Part shown: positions 6,462 through 7,207 of the stretch, in pieces
Layout: the number at the start of each line of letters is the position of its first letter
How positions within the stretch are numbered: position 1 is the first letter of the stretch
From: Parvularculaceae bacterium
Lineage (GTDB): Bacteria; Pseudomonadota; Alphaproteobacteria; Caulobacterales; Parvularculaceae
Direction of reading: 5' to 3'
Assembly (NCBI GenBank): GCA_004213235.1
Contig: SHAI01000130.1
Location: 1-7,207, forward strand
DNA: 7,207 bases
The notes under the pieces: model-generated
Databases searched by the model: none
What the model was told of the DNA's origin: nothing
What the model saw: only the letters and a program-made list of their open reading frames with translations
Translations under genes and position numbers: made by a program

Positions 6462-7190
6462 TCAAAACGATTGATAGAACTTCAAAATACGTTCCGGCCC
6501 GAAGCCGACCCGATACATGGCAAGGCAGATCAGATTCTTGATCACCCGTTTTGCATAACCGTCACGATCATACCGGACTGGATCGGTCATGGCCTTTGCT
6601 TCCAGCACGCGCAGATGCCCGCGCCCGTTCACCTCTATAATCCGATCGATAATGTCCACATCTTCAAACAAAGCCAAAGCGCGATAGCCGCCAATCTGAT
6701 TGTAAAGACGTTTAGATATCAGCAGGCCCTGATCGCCATAGGGCGCGGCGAATAATCGGGTTCTCAGGTTCGCCCCGGCAGAGACGAGCCTTGCCCGCCA
6801 ATCGCCGCGATGGAAAGCCAATTGGAAGACCGCTGCGCTGTCTTCGTCCTGCAGGTCAATAAAGGCGCGCACCTGCTCGCACCACCCTTCCCCCAAAAAC
6901 GTGTCGCTATGTAAAAAGAGCAGCCATCGCCCCCGTGCCGCCTCGCCACCAGCGCCAAGCTGTTGGCCACGGCCGGTACCGCCAGAAATCACCCGCGCGC
7001 CCGCTTCAAGCGCAATATCACATGTCCGGTCCCGCGACCCGCCATCACTCAAAATGACCTCGCGGATCAAGCCACTTACCGCGCCAGCCGCAAGGCTAGA
7101 TAAAACACGCGGCAATGTCGCCTCTGCGTTTAAAGCGAGGACGACAATGGAGAGCGGCGCGGCATCAAATTTTGACGGGTTCAAAGTCAC
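6462..7190 (-). CDS. TIGR04283-type family 2 glycosyltransferase (rSAM/selenodomain-associated transferase 2)
   Basis: This is a GT-A family 2 glycosyltransferase of about 240 residues. Motifs are SIVVLALNAE (14-23, nucleotide-sugar entry strand), LSDGGSRDRT (47-56), GRGQQLGAG (73-81), LFLHSDT (91-97, the metal-binding position), PYGDQGLL (150-157) and GYRALALFEDVD (168-179), followed by a C-terminal tail NLICLAMYRVGFGPERILKFY. The RGQQL, YGDQG and FEDVD combination marks the TIGR04283 subfamily, which pairs with TIGR04282 proteins; the pair is sometimes fused. The product is soluble with no clear membrane segments, and the substrate is unknown. Start: the longest form begins with GTG at 7190, but GGAGG stands only one base before it. 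A TTG at 7184 has a 7-base spacing and may be the real start (240 aa). An in-frame TAG at 7197-7199 excludes a longer form. Nothing can be said of the operon upstream because only 17 bases remain. Confidence 0.92.
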   Translation of the reverse strand: MTLNPSKFDAAPLSIVVLALNAEATLPRVLSSLAAGAVSGLIREVILSDGGSRDRTCDIALEAGARVISGGTGRGQQLGAGGEAARGRWLLFLHSDTFLGEGWCEQVRAFIDLQDEDSAAVFQLAFHRGDWRARLVSAGANLRTRLFAAPYGDQGLLISKRLYNQIGGYRALALFEDVDIIDRIIEVNGRGHLRVLEAKAMTDPVRYDRDGYAKRVIKNLICLAMYRVGFGPERILKFYQSF

Positions 7191-7196
7191 ACCTCC
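7191..7196 (-). promoter_or_regulatory. Strong Shine-Dalgarno (GGAGGT) for the TIGR04283 gene
   Basis: The minus strand reads AGGGAGGT immediately followed by GTGACTTTG. GGAGG is a near-perfect anti-16S match, but the spacing to the GTG at 7190 is one base, while the spacing to the TTG at 7184 is seven bases. The site therefore favours the TTG as start codon. Confidence 0.7.
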
Positions 7197-7207
7197 CTAA
7201 GGCGCGA

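Overview
The window reads as ordinary chromosomal DNA of an alphaproteobacterium (moderately high G+C). All seven genes I can support lie on the minus strand, so transcription runs from the right end to the left. The assignment to Alphaproteobacteria rests on the succinyl-CoA synthetase alpha / 2-oxoglutarate dehydrogenase E1 / E2 order, the long (about 1000-residue) E1o, and an E2o with two lipoyl domains. This is inference, and I cannot name a genus.

Right part (about 5800-7200): two closely spaced genes encode the glycosyltransferase pair known as rSAM/selenodomain-associated transferases 2 and 1 (TIGR04283 then TIGR04282). They are separated by 13 bases and look like one transcription unit. 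Middle part (about 4938-5572): a 73-codon gene I do not recognise is followed by a small single-domain cupin. A perfect 19-bp tandem duplication sits at the junction and includes the stop codon of the first gene.

Left part (1-4745): this is the TCA-cycle block, sucD (succinyl-CoA synthetase alpha), sucA (2-oxoglutarate dehydrogenase E1) and sucB (E2, cut by the window edge). SucA decarboxylates 2-oxoglutarate and passes the succinyl group to the lipoyl arms of SucB. SucB makes succinyl-CoA, which SucCD converts to succinate with nucleotide triphosphate formation. The beta subunit gene sucC is not next to sucD here. The 192-bp gap upstream of sucD holds inverted repeats and is the likeliest place for a promoter or control region for the block.

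I found no tRNA, rRNA, CRISPR array, insertion sequence or phage gene, and no clear new system. The most noteworthy points are the tandem lipoyl domains of SucB, sucD without sucC, the 19-bp duplication, the structured sucD leader, and the glycosyltransferase pair without its usual partners in view.
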